The notes beneath the pieces are model-generated. The model did not search any database, had not been told where the DNA came from, and saw nothing but the letters and a program-made list of their open reading frames with translations. DNA of 64,000 nt from Saccharothrix sp. ALI-22-I (lineage in GTDB: Bacteria > Actinomycetota > Actinomycetes > Mycobacteriales > Pseudonocardiaceae): contig NZ_MTQP01000049.1 in NCBI RefSeq assembly GCF_001984175.1, forward strand, positions 62,001 through 126,000. The letters run 5' to 3'. This document shows, in pieces, positions 38,021-46,391 of the stretch. How positions within the stretch are numbered: the first letter of the stretch is position 1; every line of letters begins with the position of its first letter. Both the position numbers and the translations under genes were made by a program.

Positions 38021-40825
38021 CTACGAGAGGGCGCGGGCGAGTTCGCGGCGGCCGCTGATGCCCAGTTTGGTGTAGATGCGGCCCAGGTGGTTTTCCACCG
38101 TTTTCGGTGTTACGAACAGTTCCTGGGCGATCTCGCGGTTCGCGCGGCCGGTCACCGCGAGGTCCGCGACGCGGCGTTCGCTCGCCGTCAGGGCCTGCAC
38201 GCCGGCGAACATCAGTTTGCGCGGGCGGTCGCCCAAGGCCTCCAGGGCGGCCACCGCGCGGGTGCGCAATGCGATCGAGCCGCAGTCGGTGGCCAGGTCG
38301 ATACCGTGGTGCAGTGGTTCGCGGGCCTCGCTGCGGCGTCCGGCCACGCGCAGCGCCTCGCCGAGGTCGACCAGTGCGCGAGCCAGGTGCAGCCGGGCGG
38401 GGGAGGACTCCAGGATCGCCACGGACTCGGCGAGCAGGTCGAGCCGGTCGTCGGGGTCGGCGTGCGCGAGGACCCGCAGCGCGGCACCGACCTCGGTCGG
38501 CGTGTTCCACTTCCGCGCCACGGCGACGAGTTCGCCGGCCAGGGCGCGTGCCTCGTGCTGCTCGCCGAGCAGCAGCAGCGCCCGCACCGCCGGAGCCCGC
38601 CAGGAGATCGTCGGCGGGTCCACCCCGACCGCGTCCAGCAGGTCGCGTTGCCCGAACGCCTCGGCGCGCGCCAGTTCCGGGTTGCCCCGGGCCAGCGCGA
38701 CCCCGGCGCGCGGCTCGTGCAGCCAGATCGTGGGGATCACCCGGGGCACGTCGAAGTGCTCGGCGTCGAACCGCTCGAGCAGGGCCGCAGCTCCGTCGAC
38801 GTCACCGCGTTCGAGCGCGCTGTAGGCGCCGAAGTGGGTCGCGGTGGCGCGCAGGGCGATCACGTGCGGCACGGGGTCCTCCTGGGAGACCGCAGCCAGC
38901 ACGCCCTCCGTCTCCGCCTCCACGAAGGCGAGGTTGCCCAACTGCCAGTTCAGGAAGATCGCCGGGCTGCACACCATCGCGAACTCGACGGGCGAGCCGC
39001 GCCGGTGCACCCGCTGCTTGGCCCGGTCGATCTCGCGCCGGGCGTCGTCGAAGCCGTCGGCGGAGATCAATGCCACCAGGGCCACCACCCAGGCCACCAT
39101 CGCGTCGGTGCTGCCGGCGCAGTCCTCGAAGTAGGCGCCGCCCGCCAGCGCCCGCCGGGCCGTGGCCGCGACCTCCTCGGCGGGCCACACCTCGTAGCGG
39201 CCGGTCTGGGCCAGCAGTCCGAGCAGGGTGCGCTCGTCCGGGGTGATTCCGGGTAGGTTGGCATAACCGCGCAGGTGCGCGGACGCCGCTTGCCGCTGTT
39301 CGGGCAGGAACGACCTGATCACGGCCAGCCGTGCCTCCAGGTGCATCCGGCCGGCTTCCCGTGCGCCGGCCGGCCGGGCAGCGATCGCCCGGGTCAGCTC
39401 GTCGATCGCGGCCTGCGGGCCGTCCACGACCGCGGTGGCCGACGCGGCGGCCGCGACCAGTTCGGCGTCGGGCATCCCGGCCGCGGCCTCCCGCAGCTGA
39501 ACCCGGGCCTCGCGCGCGTTGCCGGTGCGCAGCAGCGCACGACCCCACTCGGCGCGCACCGCCGCGTCGTCCGGGCGTTCACCGACCGCGCGCTCCAGGT
39601 AGGCGGCGGCCGTGGCGCCGTCCCCGGCGGCCAGCAGCGCCACCGCCGCCTGGCGCAACACGTCCACGGCGTCTGGCAGGGTGCCCCGGGGCGCGTGCAT
39701 CAGGTGCGCGGCGACGCGGTCCGCCGGCGCACGGGCCGCGCTGAGTTCTGCGGCGGCGCGGGCGTGCAGCGCGGCGCGCGACATCGGCCCGAGGTCGGCC
39801 AGGACTGCCTCGCGCACCACCGGGTGCAGGAACGTGAGGTGGTCGGCGTCGTCGGCGATGACGTGCGCGGCGACCAGCGCCTCGGCCGCCGCCGGCAGGT
39901 CCGCGACGTCCACCTCGGCCACCGTTCCGGTCAGCCACGGGTTGCCGCCGGGGCCCAGCACGGCGGCGGCCCTGGCCAGCCGGACCGCGTCGGCGGGCAG
40001 CCGGCCCAGCGTGGCCCGGACCACCGTGCTCGGACCCAGCCCACCGATCTTCTCCGCCGTCGCGGCTTGGTCCAGCGGCAGCCCGAGGGTGTCCAGCTCG
40101 TCGAGCAGGACCGTCACGAGGAACGGGTTGCCGCCGGTGGCGTCGTGCAGCGCGGTGACCACGTCGGGGTCCGGCGGCCCGCCGCGTGCCGCCGCCAGCG
40201 CGGTCAGCGCCTCGCGGGTCAGCGGGCGGGGCAGCATGCGCTCGGCGTGCCGCGAGTCGCTCAACTGGGCCAGCGGCCCGGAGTTCTCCGGGGGCCGGGT
40301 GGCCACGACCAGCGCGATCGGCAGGTCCGAGATCCGTCGGGACAGGTAGACCAGGAACTGCAGCGAGGGCAGGTCGGCCCAGTGCGCGTCGTCCACCGTG
40401 ATCAGCAGCGGCCGGGTGGCGGACAGGTCGACCGCCACCCACCACAACGCGTGCAGCGTGCGGGCCAGTTCGGCTTCGCTCGGGTCCGCGGCGGCGCCGT
40501 CGAGCGCGGCCAGTGCCGCACCGGGCGGCCCGGCCAGGATCGCGTCGCGCACCTCGCCGCGGTAGCGGGAGACCGACCGTTCGACCATCTGGCGGACGAC
40601 GCCCCAGGGCATCGCGCTCTCCAGCGCGTCGCCGATGGCCTGCAGGCGGCCGAAACCCCGTTGCTTGGCCATCTCCCGGCAGTCGCGCACCAGCTGGGTC
40701 TTGCCGATGCCCGCCGTGCCCTCGATGACGACGATCCGGCCCTCGCCCCGGGTGGCGCTGTCCAGCGCGGCGGCGATCCGCCCCAGCTCCCGGTCCCGTT
40801 CGAGGGTGTGGTCCGCGCGGCTCAT
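38021..40825 (-). CDS. LAL-type LuxR-family regulator with AAA ATPase domain
   Basis: Product of 934 residues. Walker A EGTAGIGKTQLV near residue 38, Walker B LLITVDDAHWADLPS near 142, then a long array of TPR-like helices (about 350-840). A C-terminal GerE/LuxR helix-turn-helix lies at about 870-934 (LTASERRVADLAVTGRANRE and TVENHLGRIYTKLGISGRRE). Size and order fit the LAL (MalT-like) class, ATP-dependent activators that sense small ligands. ATG 40825 overlaps the stop of the MBL gene (ATGA), so the two are co-transcribed. A target is not evident; the neighbouring MBL hydrolase may act on its ligand. Confidence 0.9.
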   Translation of the reverse strand: MSRADHTLERDRELGRIAAALDSATRGEGRIVVIEGTAGIGKTQLVRDCREMAKQRGFGRLQAIGDALESAMPWGVVRQMVERSVSRYRGEVRDAILAGPPGAALAALDGAAADPSEAELARTLHALWWVAVDLSATRPLLITVDDAHWADLPSLQFLVYLSRRISDLPIALVVATRPPENSGPLAQLSDSRHAERMLPRPLTREALTALAAARGGPPDPDVVTALHDATGGNPFLVTVLLDELDTLGLPLDQAATAEKIGGLGPSTVVRATLGRLPADAVRLARAAAVLGPGGNPWLTGTVAEVDVADLPAAAEALVAAHVIADDADHLTFLHPVVREAVLADLGPMSRAALHARAAAELSAARAPADRVAAHLMHAPRGTLPDAVDVLRQAAVALLAAGDGATAAAYLERAVGERPDDAAVRAEWGRALLRTGNAREARVQLREAAAGMPDAELVAAAASATAVVDGPQAAIDELTRAIAARPAGAREAGRMHLEARLAVIRSFLPEQRQAASAHLRGYANLPGITPDERTLLGLLAQTGRYEVWPAEEVAATARRALAGGAYFEDCAGSTDAMVAWVVALVALISADGFDDARREIDRAKQRVHRRGSPVEFAMVCSPAIFLNWQLGNLAFVEAETEGVLAAVSQEDPVPHVIALRATATHFGAYSALERGDVDGAAALLERFDAEHFDVPRVIPTIWLHEPRAGVALARGNPELARAEAFGQRDLLDAVGVDPPTISWRAPAVRALLLLGEQHEARALAGELVAVARKWNTPTEVGAALRVLAHADPDDRLDLLAESVAILESSPARLHLARALVDLGEALRVAGRRSEAREPLHHGIDLATDCGSIALRTRAVAALEALGDRPRKLMFAGVQALTASERRVADLAVTGRANREIAQELFVTPKTVENHLGRIYTKLGISGRRELARALS

Positions 40826-41451
40826 CCGACCAGTCGGCGCAGCCGGTCGGGGGCGCGCAGCGGTCTGCCGTGCCCGAACAGGACGAGCCGGGGCCGCAGC
40901 TCGGCCAGCCGGCGCATCGACTCGCGGTTGCGCTCGCGGTCCCAGGTGAGGAAGTCCGGCGGTCCGGAGACCCGCGCCAGCCGGAAGAACACGTCCCCGC
41001 AGATCAGGACGCCGTCGTGGTCGCGCCAGAGGGCGATGTGACCGGGGGAGTGGCCGGGGACGTCCAGCACGGTGAACCCGGCGACCTCGTCACCTTCCCG
41101 CAGTCCCCGCGTGACCGGGTGCGGGTCGGGCATCTTCATGTGTGACAGCAGTTTCGGCAGCCGGCCGGGCGCGGTGACCGGGGTCGCGGTCTCGATCGCC
41201 TCGATGTCGCGCTGCCCGGCCCACAGCGGCAGGTCGAACTCGTCGCACAGGGCGTGGCTGGAACCGAAGTGGTCGGGGTGGGCGTGCGTGACGACGTGCG
41301 CGCTGATCTCCCGGCCGCGCAGCCGGCGCGAGATCCGGCGGCGGGCGGCGCGTGTGCCGGCGTCGACCAGTACGTCCTCGACCAGGTAGGCGTTGATCAT
41401 GTGGGGTGGGCGGCCCAGCAGTTGGTGGACACCCGGTGCCAGCGGTCGCAT
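40822..41451 (-). CDS. metallo-beta-lactamase-fold hydrolase
   Basis: Product of 209 residues from ATG 41451. The metal motif HxHxDH is VTHAHPDHFG; further ligands are His in VPGHSPGHIALW and Asp in LICGDVFFR, with a final His in LFGHGRPL. This is a complete single-domain MBL of the glyoxalase II/lactonase type without a leader peptide. Family members hydrolyse thioesters, lactones or other esters. It is the first gene of a two-gene operon with the LAL regulator and is divergent from a secreted serine hydrolase. A 15-bp inverted repeat lies 41 bp upstream of its start. Confidence 0.87.
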   Translation of the reverse strand: MRPLAPGVHQLLGRPPHMINAYLVEDVLVDAGTRAARRRISRRLRGREISAHVVTHAHPDHFGSSHALCDEFDLPLWAGQRDIEAIETATPVTAPGRLPKLLSHMKMPDPHPVTRGLREGDEVAGFTVLDVPGHSPGHIALWRDHDGVLICGDVFFRLARVSGPPDFLTWDRERNRESMRRLAELRPRLVLFGHGRPLRAPDRLRRLVG

Positions 41452-41491
41452 CCGAAAATCGTAGCGGCCGGGACCGGCTGGGCGCTTTCAC

Positions 41492-41529
41492 CGAATCGTG
41501 GGGGGTGCGGTGGGACCCCCCACGATTCG
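41492..41529. repeat. 15-bp perfect inverted repeat in a divergent intergenic region
   Basis: CGAATCGTGGGGGGT and its exact complement ACCCCCCACGATTCG are separated by 8 bases. It sits between two divergent genes, so it is unlikely to be a terminator for either. An operator or an RNA hairpin in the leader of one of them is more probable. Confidence 0.75.
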
Positions 41530-41638
41530 CGCGCCGGGATGTGAGGGGTCGTCCCTCATGCCCTGGGGGTGGGCGCGGGTCGAAGGTTGTCCCAGCGCCG
41601 GCGCACCGGGCCGGGGCGGACTTCCAGGGGAGGAAGAG

Positions 41639-42793
41639 ATGAGGAAGGCGAGCATGATCGCGGCTGCGGTCGCGGCGATCACCCTCGGGGGGACGGGCAC
41701 GGCGGGGGCCGACATCGCCACGCCGCTGGTGGACGTCGACACCGCCAAGGTGGCGCAGTCCCTGCAGGCCGCGCTGGGGAGCGGGGCCACCGTCGGGTAC
41801 GGCTTCGCGATCACCGAGAACGGCAAGCTGGTGCAGACGGGGGCGGCCGGCAAGGCACGGGTCGACACGGGCGTCGCGTTCACGCCGTTCACCCGCATCG
41901 AGATCGCGAGCTCGACCAAGAACATCGTCGCGGCGGCGCTGCTCAAGCTCACCGAGGCGGCGGGGCTCACGCCGGAGGCCAAGATCTGGCCGTACCTGCC
42001 GCCGGACATGCGCGAGGGCGCCGACCCGTCGTGGCAGAACGTGAAGATCAAGCACATCCTGGGGCACCAGTCCGGGCTCGGCCAGCTCTGGCAGAACTCG
42101 TCCGGCGTGGAGCGCAAGAAGATGACCGGGCTGTACGCGGGCATCAAGTACACGATGACCAAGCCGGTCACGCCGAACGAGGCCAAGGAGGGCTACGCCT
42201 ACGAGAACCTGAACTACGACGTCGCACGGGTGGTCATCTCGCGGCTGTGGCGGCTGACCGACCCCGACCGGGGCCTGCCGGACTGGATCGGGTCGACCTC
42301 GCCGCCGTGGACGCTGCACTACGTCAACGAGCAGCTGCTCGCCCCCGCCGGCATCCCGTGGACGACGTGCCTGGCGGAGAACCCCGACACCGAGGGGCGG
42401 GCCTACAACCGGCTGAACACCGCCATCGGCGGGTCGCTGTTCGAGATGTCGGGCTTGGACTTCGAGGCGTGCGCGAGCCACCGGGGCCTGCGGATGTCGG
42501 CCGTCGAGCTGGTCCGCTGGCAGGTGTACCTGCGCTACGGCACCATCGTCTCGCCGACTGTGCGCCAGTGGATGGACACCCTGGGCCTGGGCTGGCGCCC
42601 GTACGACTACCTGCCCGCCGGCGGCTACGCCCACGGCGGTCGGGTCCACGACGAGGACGGCCGGGCGGTCCGCACGTGCCACGGCAAGTTCGCGGGCAAC
42701 GTGGAGGTGTCGCTGGTGGTCAACAGCTGGATCGGTCCCAACGACACCCACCCGTGTGAAACGGTGGCCAACGCGGTGAAGGGCGCCAGCTGA
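41639..42793 (+). CDS. secreted serine hydrolase (class C beta-lactamase/DD-peptidase fold)
   Basis: Product of 384 residues from ATG 41639 (ribosome site GGGGAGGAAG). Residues 1-24 form a signal peptide (ending TAGAD). The active-site tetrad S-x-x-K is Ser91-Lys94 (IASSTKN), the second motif Y-x-N is Tyr188-Asn190 (YAYENLNY), and a late H-G-G-type motif is AYAHGGRV in place of KTG. The fold covers esterases, D-amino-acid peptidases and class C beta-lactamases; the motifs alone do not tell which. It is exported. It is divergent from the MBL-LAL operon, with a strong inverted repeat in between. Confidence 0.85.
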   Translation: MRKASMIAAAVAAITLGGTGTAGADIATPLVDVDTAKVAQSLQAALGSGATVGYGFAITENGKLVQTGAAGKARVDTGVAFTPFTRIEIASSTKNIVAAALLKLTEAAGLTPEAKIWPYLPPDMREGADPSWQNVKIKHILGHQSGLGQLWQNSSGVERKKMTGLYAGIKYTMTKPVTPNEAKEGYAYENLNYDVARVVISRLWRLTDPDRGLPDWIGSTSPPWTLHYVNEQLLAPAGIPWTTCLAENPDTEGRAYNRLNTAIGGSLFEMSGLDFEACASHRGLRMSAVELVRWQVYLRYGTIVSPTVRQWMDTLGLGWRPYDYLPAGGYAHGGRVHDEDGRAVRTCHGKFAGNVEVSLVVNSWIGPNDTHPCETVANAVKGAS

Positions 42794-42989
42794 TCCAGGT
42801 TACTGAGACCGGACGATGTGGCCCTCGGTCAACAACGGTCCCGCCGCGGTCGCGACCTCGTCGGTGGGCTGGCCGAGCTGGCCGACACCTTCGCGCCGGT
42901 GGGTCGGACGGATGTCGCGCAGGCGCTGGCCGACGGGGTCAAGTGGCCGTTCACCGTCCACCAGGGCACCACTATCGCGGCGCTGCTGA
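42794..42989. other. short stretch with no supportable gene
   Basis: A forward frame (LVGGLAELADTFAPVGRTDV and TIAALLTAALAG) looks protein-like but matches no family I recognise and has no clear start. It may be a remnant displaced by the transposase fragment next to it. Confidence 0.3.
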
Positions 42990-43236
42990 CCGCCGCGCTG
43001 GCCGGTCCGCAGGCTCGTAGCGGAGCGGGCTTGTCAGTTGCCGCCGAAGGATTGCGTTCTCGTGCCGCAGCACGAGTAGTTCGGCGTCCTTCGCCGGCTC
43101 GCTGCGCAGCAGCACCGACGGGACGGACAGCAGCTCCCGGATCACCCTGTACAGCAGGGACACGATCACCCGGACACGCTCTCAACTCATTGGTGCCGCT
43201 GCTCTACCAGCGGCGATGGCTTTCGAGCGGCACAGG
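42990..43236 (-). mobile_element. 5' fragment of the type A integrase-core transposase element
   Basis: The reverse strand reads RELLSVPSVLLRSEPAKDAE, LVLRHENAILRRQL, then YEPADRPARR before homology is lost. The nucleotide sequence upstream of the start (ACCAGCGGCGATGG to GAGCGGCACAGG) matches that at 13951-13982. Only about 60 codons and the left flank of the element remain. Confidence 0.75.
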
Positions 43237-43350
43237 GTCGAGCGGGTTGTCGTGCAGGCAGCCGACGCGTGCCGCTGCCCCTCCACGCCCGACGGTGGGC
43301 TCGGATCCCCTGCCGCACTCGACGCGTCTGCTTGCCGACAGGCGATTTTT

Positions 43351-43380
43351 ACTGTTTTACTATGTCACTAGTAAAGCAGT
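43351..43380. promoter_or_regulatory. long palindromic operator upstream of the GntR gene
   Basis: TTTACTA-TGTCAC-TAGTAAA is flanked by ACTG and CAGT, giving a near-perfect 30-bp palindrome with one mismatched pair. It ends 11 bp before the regulator's start codon, in an AT-rich pocket that may contain the -10. Auto-control by the GntR protein is the likely role. Confidence 0.75.
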
Positions 43381-43391
43381 GGGAGGGGTTC

Positions 43392-43787
43392 ATGTTCGTC
43401 TTCCGGATCGACAACCGCTCGGGTGTGCCGCCCTATCTCCAACTCGTCCAGCAGGTGCGTCAAGCCGTGCTGCTGGGCTTCCTGCGGCAAGGTGACCGGC
43501 TGCCCTTGATCCGCGAGGTGGCCGAGACCTTGGCGATCAACCCGAACACGGTCGCCAAGGCGTACCGGCAGTTGGAGCAGGAGGATCTCGTCACCGGTCG
43601 CCCCGGGCAGGGCACGTTCGTCAACGAGGCGCCGACGGCGGGGATGTCCGCCGCGACGTACACCTCGTTGCGGCGCGGTCTGGAGACCTGGTTGAACCGG
43701 GCCCACGCCGCCGGGCTGGACGAGCAGGCGGTCAACGCGCTCTTCACTGCTGTCGTCAACCGAGCGAAGAATGAGAACATCGCATGA
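43392..43787 (+). CDS. GntR-family regulator, YtrA subfamily
   Basis: Product of 131 residues from ATG 43392 (GGGAGGGG ribosome site). The N-terminal winged helix is complete (PPYLQLVQQVRQAVLLGFLR, GDRLPLIREVAETLAINPNT, VAKAYRQLEQEDLVTGRPGQ, GTFV). The C-terminal part is only about 50 residues, the hallmark of YtrA-type GntR proteins, which usually repress adjacent ABC transporter genes. Its stop overlaps the start of the ATPase gene by 4 bp (ATGA). The 30-bp palindrome just upstream is the predicted binding site. Confidence 0.9.
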   Translation: MFVFRIDNRSGVPPYLQLVQQVRQAVLLGFLRQGDRLPLIREVAETLAINPNTVAKAYRQLEQEDLVTGRPGQGTFVNEAPTAGMSAATYTSLRRGLETWLNRAHAAGLDEQAVNALFTAVVNRAKNENIA

Positions 43788-44689
43788 CAACAACCGAGTA
43801 CGCGCTCCGAACCGACGGTTTGGGCAAGCGCTACCGTCGGACGTGGGCGCTGCGCGACTGCACCCTGTCCGTGCCGACCGGCCGGGTGATCGCTCTGGTC
43901 GGCCCCAACGGTGCGGGCAAGAGCACGCTGCTGCGCCTGGTGGTGGGGTTGCTCGCGCCGACGTCCGGCACCGTGGAGGTGCTTGGCCAGTCCCCGGCCG
44001 CCAATACCCCGCAGGTGCTGTCCCGCATCGGGTTCCTCGCCCAGGAGCACCCGCTCTACAAGCACTTCACCGTCGCGGACCTGCTCCACATGGGCCGCTC
44101 CTGCAACCTGCGCTTCGACCAGGGCCTCGCCGAACGGCGGCTGGCGCAACTGGACATCCCGCTGGACCGCAAGGCCGGTGCCCTCTCCGGCGGCCAACAA
44201 GCCCAGGTGGCACTGGCATTGGCGTTGGCCAAGCGGCCGGACCTGCTCGTCCTGGACGAGCCGATGGCCAGCCTCGACCCCGTCGCCCGACTCGAATTCC
44301 TCCAGGCCCTGATGGGCGCGGTCGCCGCCGACGGCATGACCGTCCTGTTCTCGTCCCACGTCGTGCCCGAGTTGGAGCGCGTCTGCGACCACCTGATCGT
44401 GCTCAACCACAGCCGGGTCACGCTCGCCGGGGACATCGAGACGCTGTTGGCCGAGCACCGGCTGCTCGTCGGTCCGCGCACGACCGCCGATCTCGACAAG
44501 GCGGGCACGGTCGTCGAGGCCTCCCACAGCGACCGGCACACCACGCTGCTGGTGCGCGATGGCGGCGGGCCGACCGCGCCCGGCTGGCAGGCCAACCCGA
44601 TCGGGCTGGAAGACCTGGTGCTGGCCTACCTGCGTCGCCCGACCCGGCACGACGTCGAGGCACCGGCCTTCTCGGAGGTGCCGGCATGA
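43784..44689 (+). CDS. ABC transporter ATP-binding protein
   Basis: Product of 301 residues, ATG 43784 overlapping the GntR stop. Walker A GPNGAGKST near residue 40, Q-loop FLAQEHPLY, signature LSGGQQAQVAL (SGGQ), Walker B LLVLDEP with the catalytic Glu, and H-loop FSSHVV are all in order. A C-terminal tail of about 70 residues after the H-loop is as usual for drug- or lantibiotic-type exporters. It energises the permease encoded next, at the inner face of the membrane. Confidence 0.93.
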   Translation: MTTTEYALRTDGLGKRYRRTWALRDCTLSVPTGRVIALVGPNGAGKSTLLRLVVGLLAPTSGTVEVLGQSPAANTPQVLSRIGFLAQEHPLYKHFTVADLLHMGRSCNLRFDQGLAERRLAQLDIPLDRKAGALSGGQQAQVALALALAKRPDLLVLDEPMASLDPVARLEFLQALMGAVAADGMTVLFSSHVVPELERVCDHLIVLNHSRVTLAGDIETLLAEHRLLVGPRTTADLDKAGTVVEASHSDRHTTLLVRDGGGPTAPGWQANPIGLEDLVLAYLRRPTRHDVEAPAFSEVPA

Positions 44690-45672
44690 CGTGGCTGGCC
44701 TGGCGGCAACATCGCGCCGAAGTGTTCACGCTGAGCCTGCTGGTGGCGGCGATCGGCCTCTTCCTGCTCGTGGCCGGGTCGTCGATGCGCTCCCTGTTCC
44801 CCGACGGTGCCGCGGCCTGCGCGGGCGGGCTGACCGACGGTTCCGACGCGTGCTCGACCGCTATCAGGCGGTTGAACGAGGAGCACGGGTACGCGTCCAA
44901 GATGCTGTCCCTGCTCAACCTGGTGCCGTTCCTGATCGGCGCGTTTCTCGGCGCGCCGTTGGTGGCCCGCGAACTGGAAGCCGGCACCTGGCAGTTCGCC
45001 TGGACCCAGGCGGTGCCGAGGATGCGCTGGCTGGCGGTCAAACTCGGTGCCCTGGGCGCGCTGACCGCGACGCTCGCCGTCGCGCTCACGGCGTCGATCA
45101 CCTGGTACCGGCAGCCGTTGGACGTGCTCAACAGCCGGTTCACGACCGACGCGTTCGACCTGGAAGGGCTCGTTCCGGCGGGGTACGCGCTGTTCGCGTT
45201 CGCCGCCGCCACGGCGGCGGGCGCGGTGCTGCGGCGCAGCCTGCCCGCGCTCGCGGTCGCGCTCGGCGCCTACCTCGCCGTCCGCGTCGTCGTGGCGGGT
45301 TGGTTGCGCCCGAACGTCCAGGCGCCGCGGAGCATCATGGAACGCGTGGCCGCCGACGATGCGACTCTCGACGCCGGAGGTTCCCGGATATCGACAGGTG
45401 ACCGCGCCGACTGGATCATTGCGTCGGGCTACGCGGATCCGTCGGGCCGTCACCTCTCGGTCTACGAGGCCGTGGAGATGGATGTCGCGGCACGGGCCGC
45501 CGGAGTGGATTTCAGTGCGTACATGCACGAGCGCGGTATCCAGCAATGGGTCCTGTACCACCCGGCCGATCGCTTCTGGATGTTCCAACTCATCGAGGCG
45601 GCCATCTTCGTCGGCCTCGCGGCAGCCCTGCTCGCACTCGTCGTGTGGCGGATCAAACGCCGCGTTTTTTGA
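44686..45672 (+). CDS. ABC transporter permease
   Basis: Product of 328 residues from ATG 44686, again overlapping the upstream stop (ATGA). Hydrophobic segments are seen near residues 16-34, 70-90, 115-140, 160-182, 185-205 and 300-322, with a large extracytoplasmic loop of about 90 residues before the last one. The N-terminal WLAWRQHRAE resembles actinobacterial ABC-2-type permeases paired with GntR/YtrA regulators. The substrate is unknown; exporters of this kind often protect against cell-envelope-active peptides. Confidence 0.85.
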   Translation: MTWLAWRQHRAEVFTLSLLVAAIGLFLLVAGSSMRSLFPDGAAACAGGLTDGSDACSTAIRRLNEEHGYASKMLSLLNLVPFLIGAFLGAPLVARELEAGTWQFAWTQAVPRMRWLAVKLGALGALTATLAVALTASITWYRQPLDVLNSRFTTDAFDLEGLVPAGYALFAFAAATAAGAVLRRSLPALAVALGAYLAVRVVVAGWLRPNVQAPRSIMERVAADDATLDAGGSRISTGDRADWIIASGYADPSGRHLSVYEAVEMDVAARAAGVDFSAYMHERGIQQWVLYHPADRFWMFQLIEAAIFVGLAAALLALVVWRIKRRVF

Positions 45673-46391
45673 GCGCACCGTGCTCACCAGCCATGCGCAC
45701 CCATCGCAGTGAGGTGCTGGTCGCCGGGCTCGACGAAACCGGGACAAGCTGGCGATGCCATGCCAGGGTGGAACGCGCCGAAGTGGCCGTCCGGGCGTGG
45801 CTTGCGGACGCGGGCACACCAGGGTCAGGCCTGCACAGGGGCTTTTGGGGTGCGGCGGAGCTTCGTGCAGATGGCCAGGGCGAGGGAAGCGAGAGTGACG
45901 TGGCGGTGCCGGCCGGTCCACGAGACGAGGACCGCGGCAACGCGGTGGAGATCCGGTTCCCCGAGAGAGTCGCCCTGTTCCGTCCCGACCGCTCGATCGA
46001 GTGATCGCGGCGGTGGACGGCCGCAGCGCAGATGACGAGATGGTAGCGGGTCCGGTGCACGGCACCGGAGAAACACCCGGCTGACGGAGAGGGCGTCGCC
46101 GATCTCCAGGCGGCGGCGGCGAGCGGGGCCGCGTCGGCGATCACCAACGCAGCCCGCTCGCCGGTCTTCACGCGGCCTGGGTACAGGTCGGCGATCGGGC
46201 GCATGACAAGGCCCGGTAGGTAGGCGACCTGGCACCCGGCGTCGGGGCCACCGCGACCCGGCAGTTCCGACGGTCGCGGCCTGTCCGAGCACGACCGGGC
46301 CCGACAGCGGTGCCGCCGCTGTCGGGCGCCAGGCCCGTGGTGACATCGCCGGCCGGTCGGGAGGGGAACGAAGCCCGGCGACGGGATCCGG
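45673..46391. other. 720 bp without an intact gene; possible DDE-transposase relic
   Basis: On the reverse strand, about 45990-45830, a frame reads RVAAVLVSWTGRHRHVTLAS and LALAICTKLR. This recalls the 'SWHRH.TLA..AHA' C-terminus of IS701-type transposases, but no upstream domain is readable. The rest has no recognisable coding content. Confidence 0.35.

Noticed and set aside
42818..43020. Protein-like forward stretch after the serine hydrolase gene.
   Set aside because: No family match or start site that I can defend; listed only as unassigned sequence.
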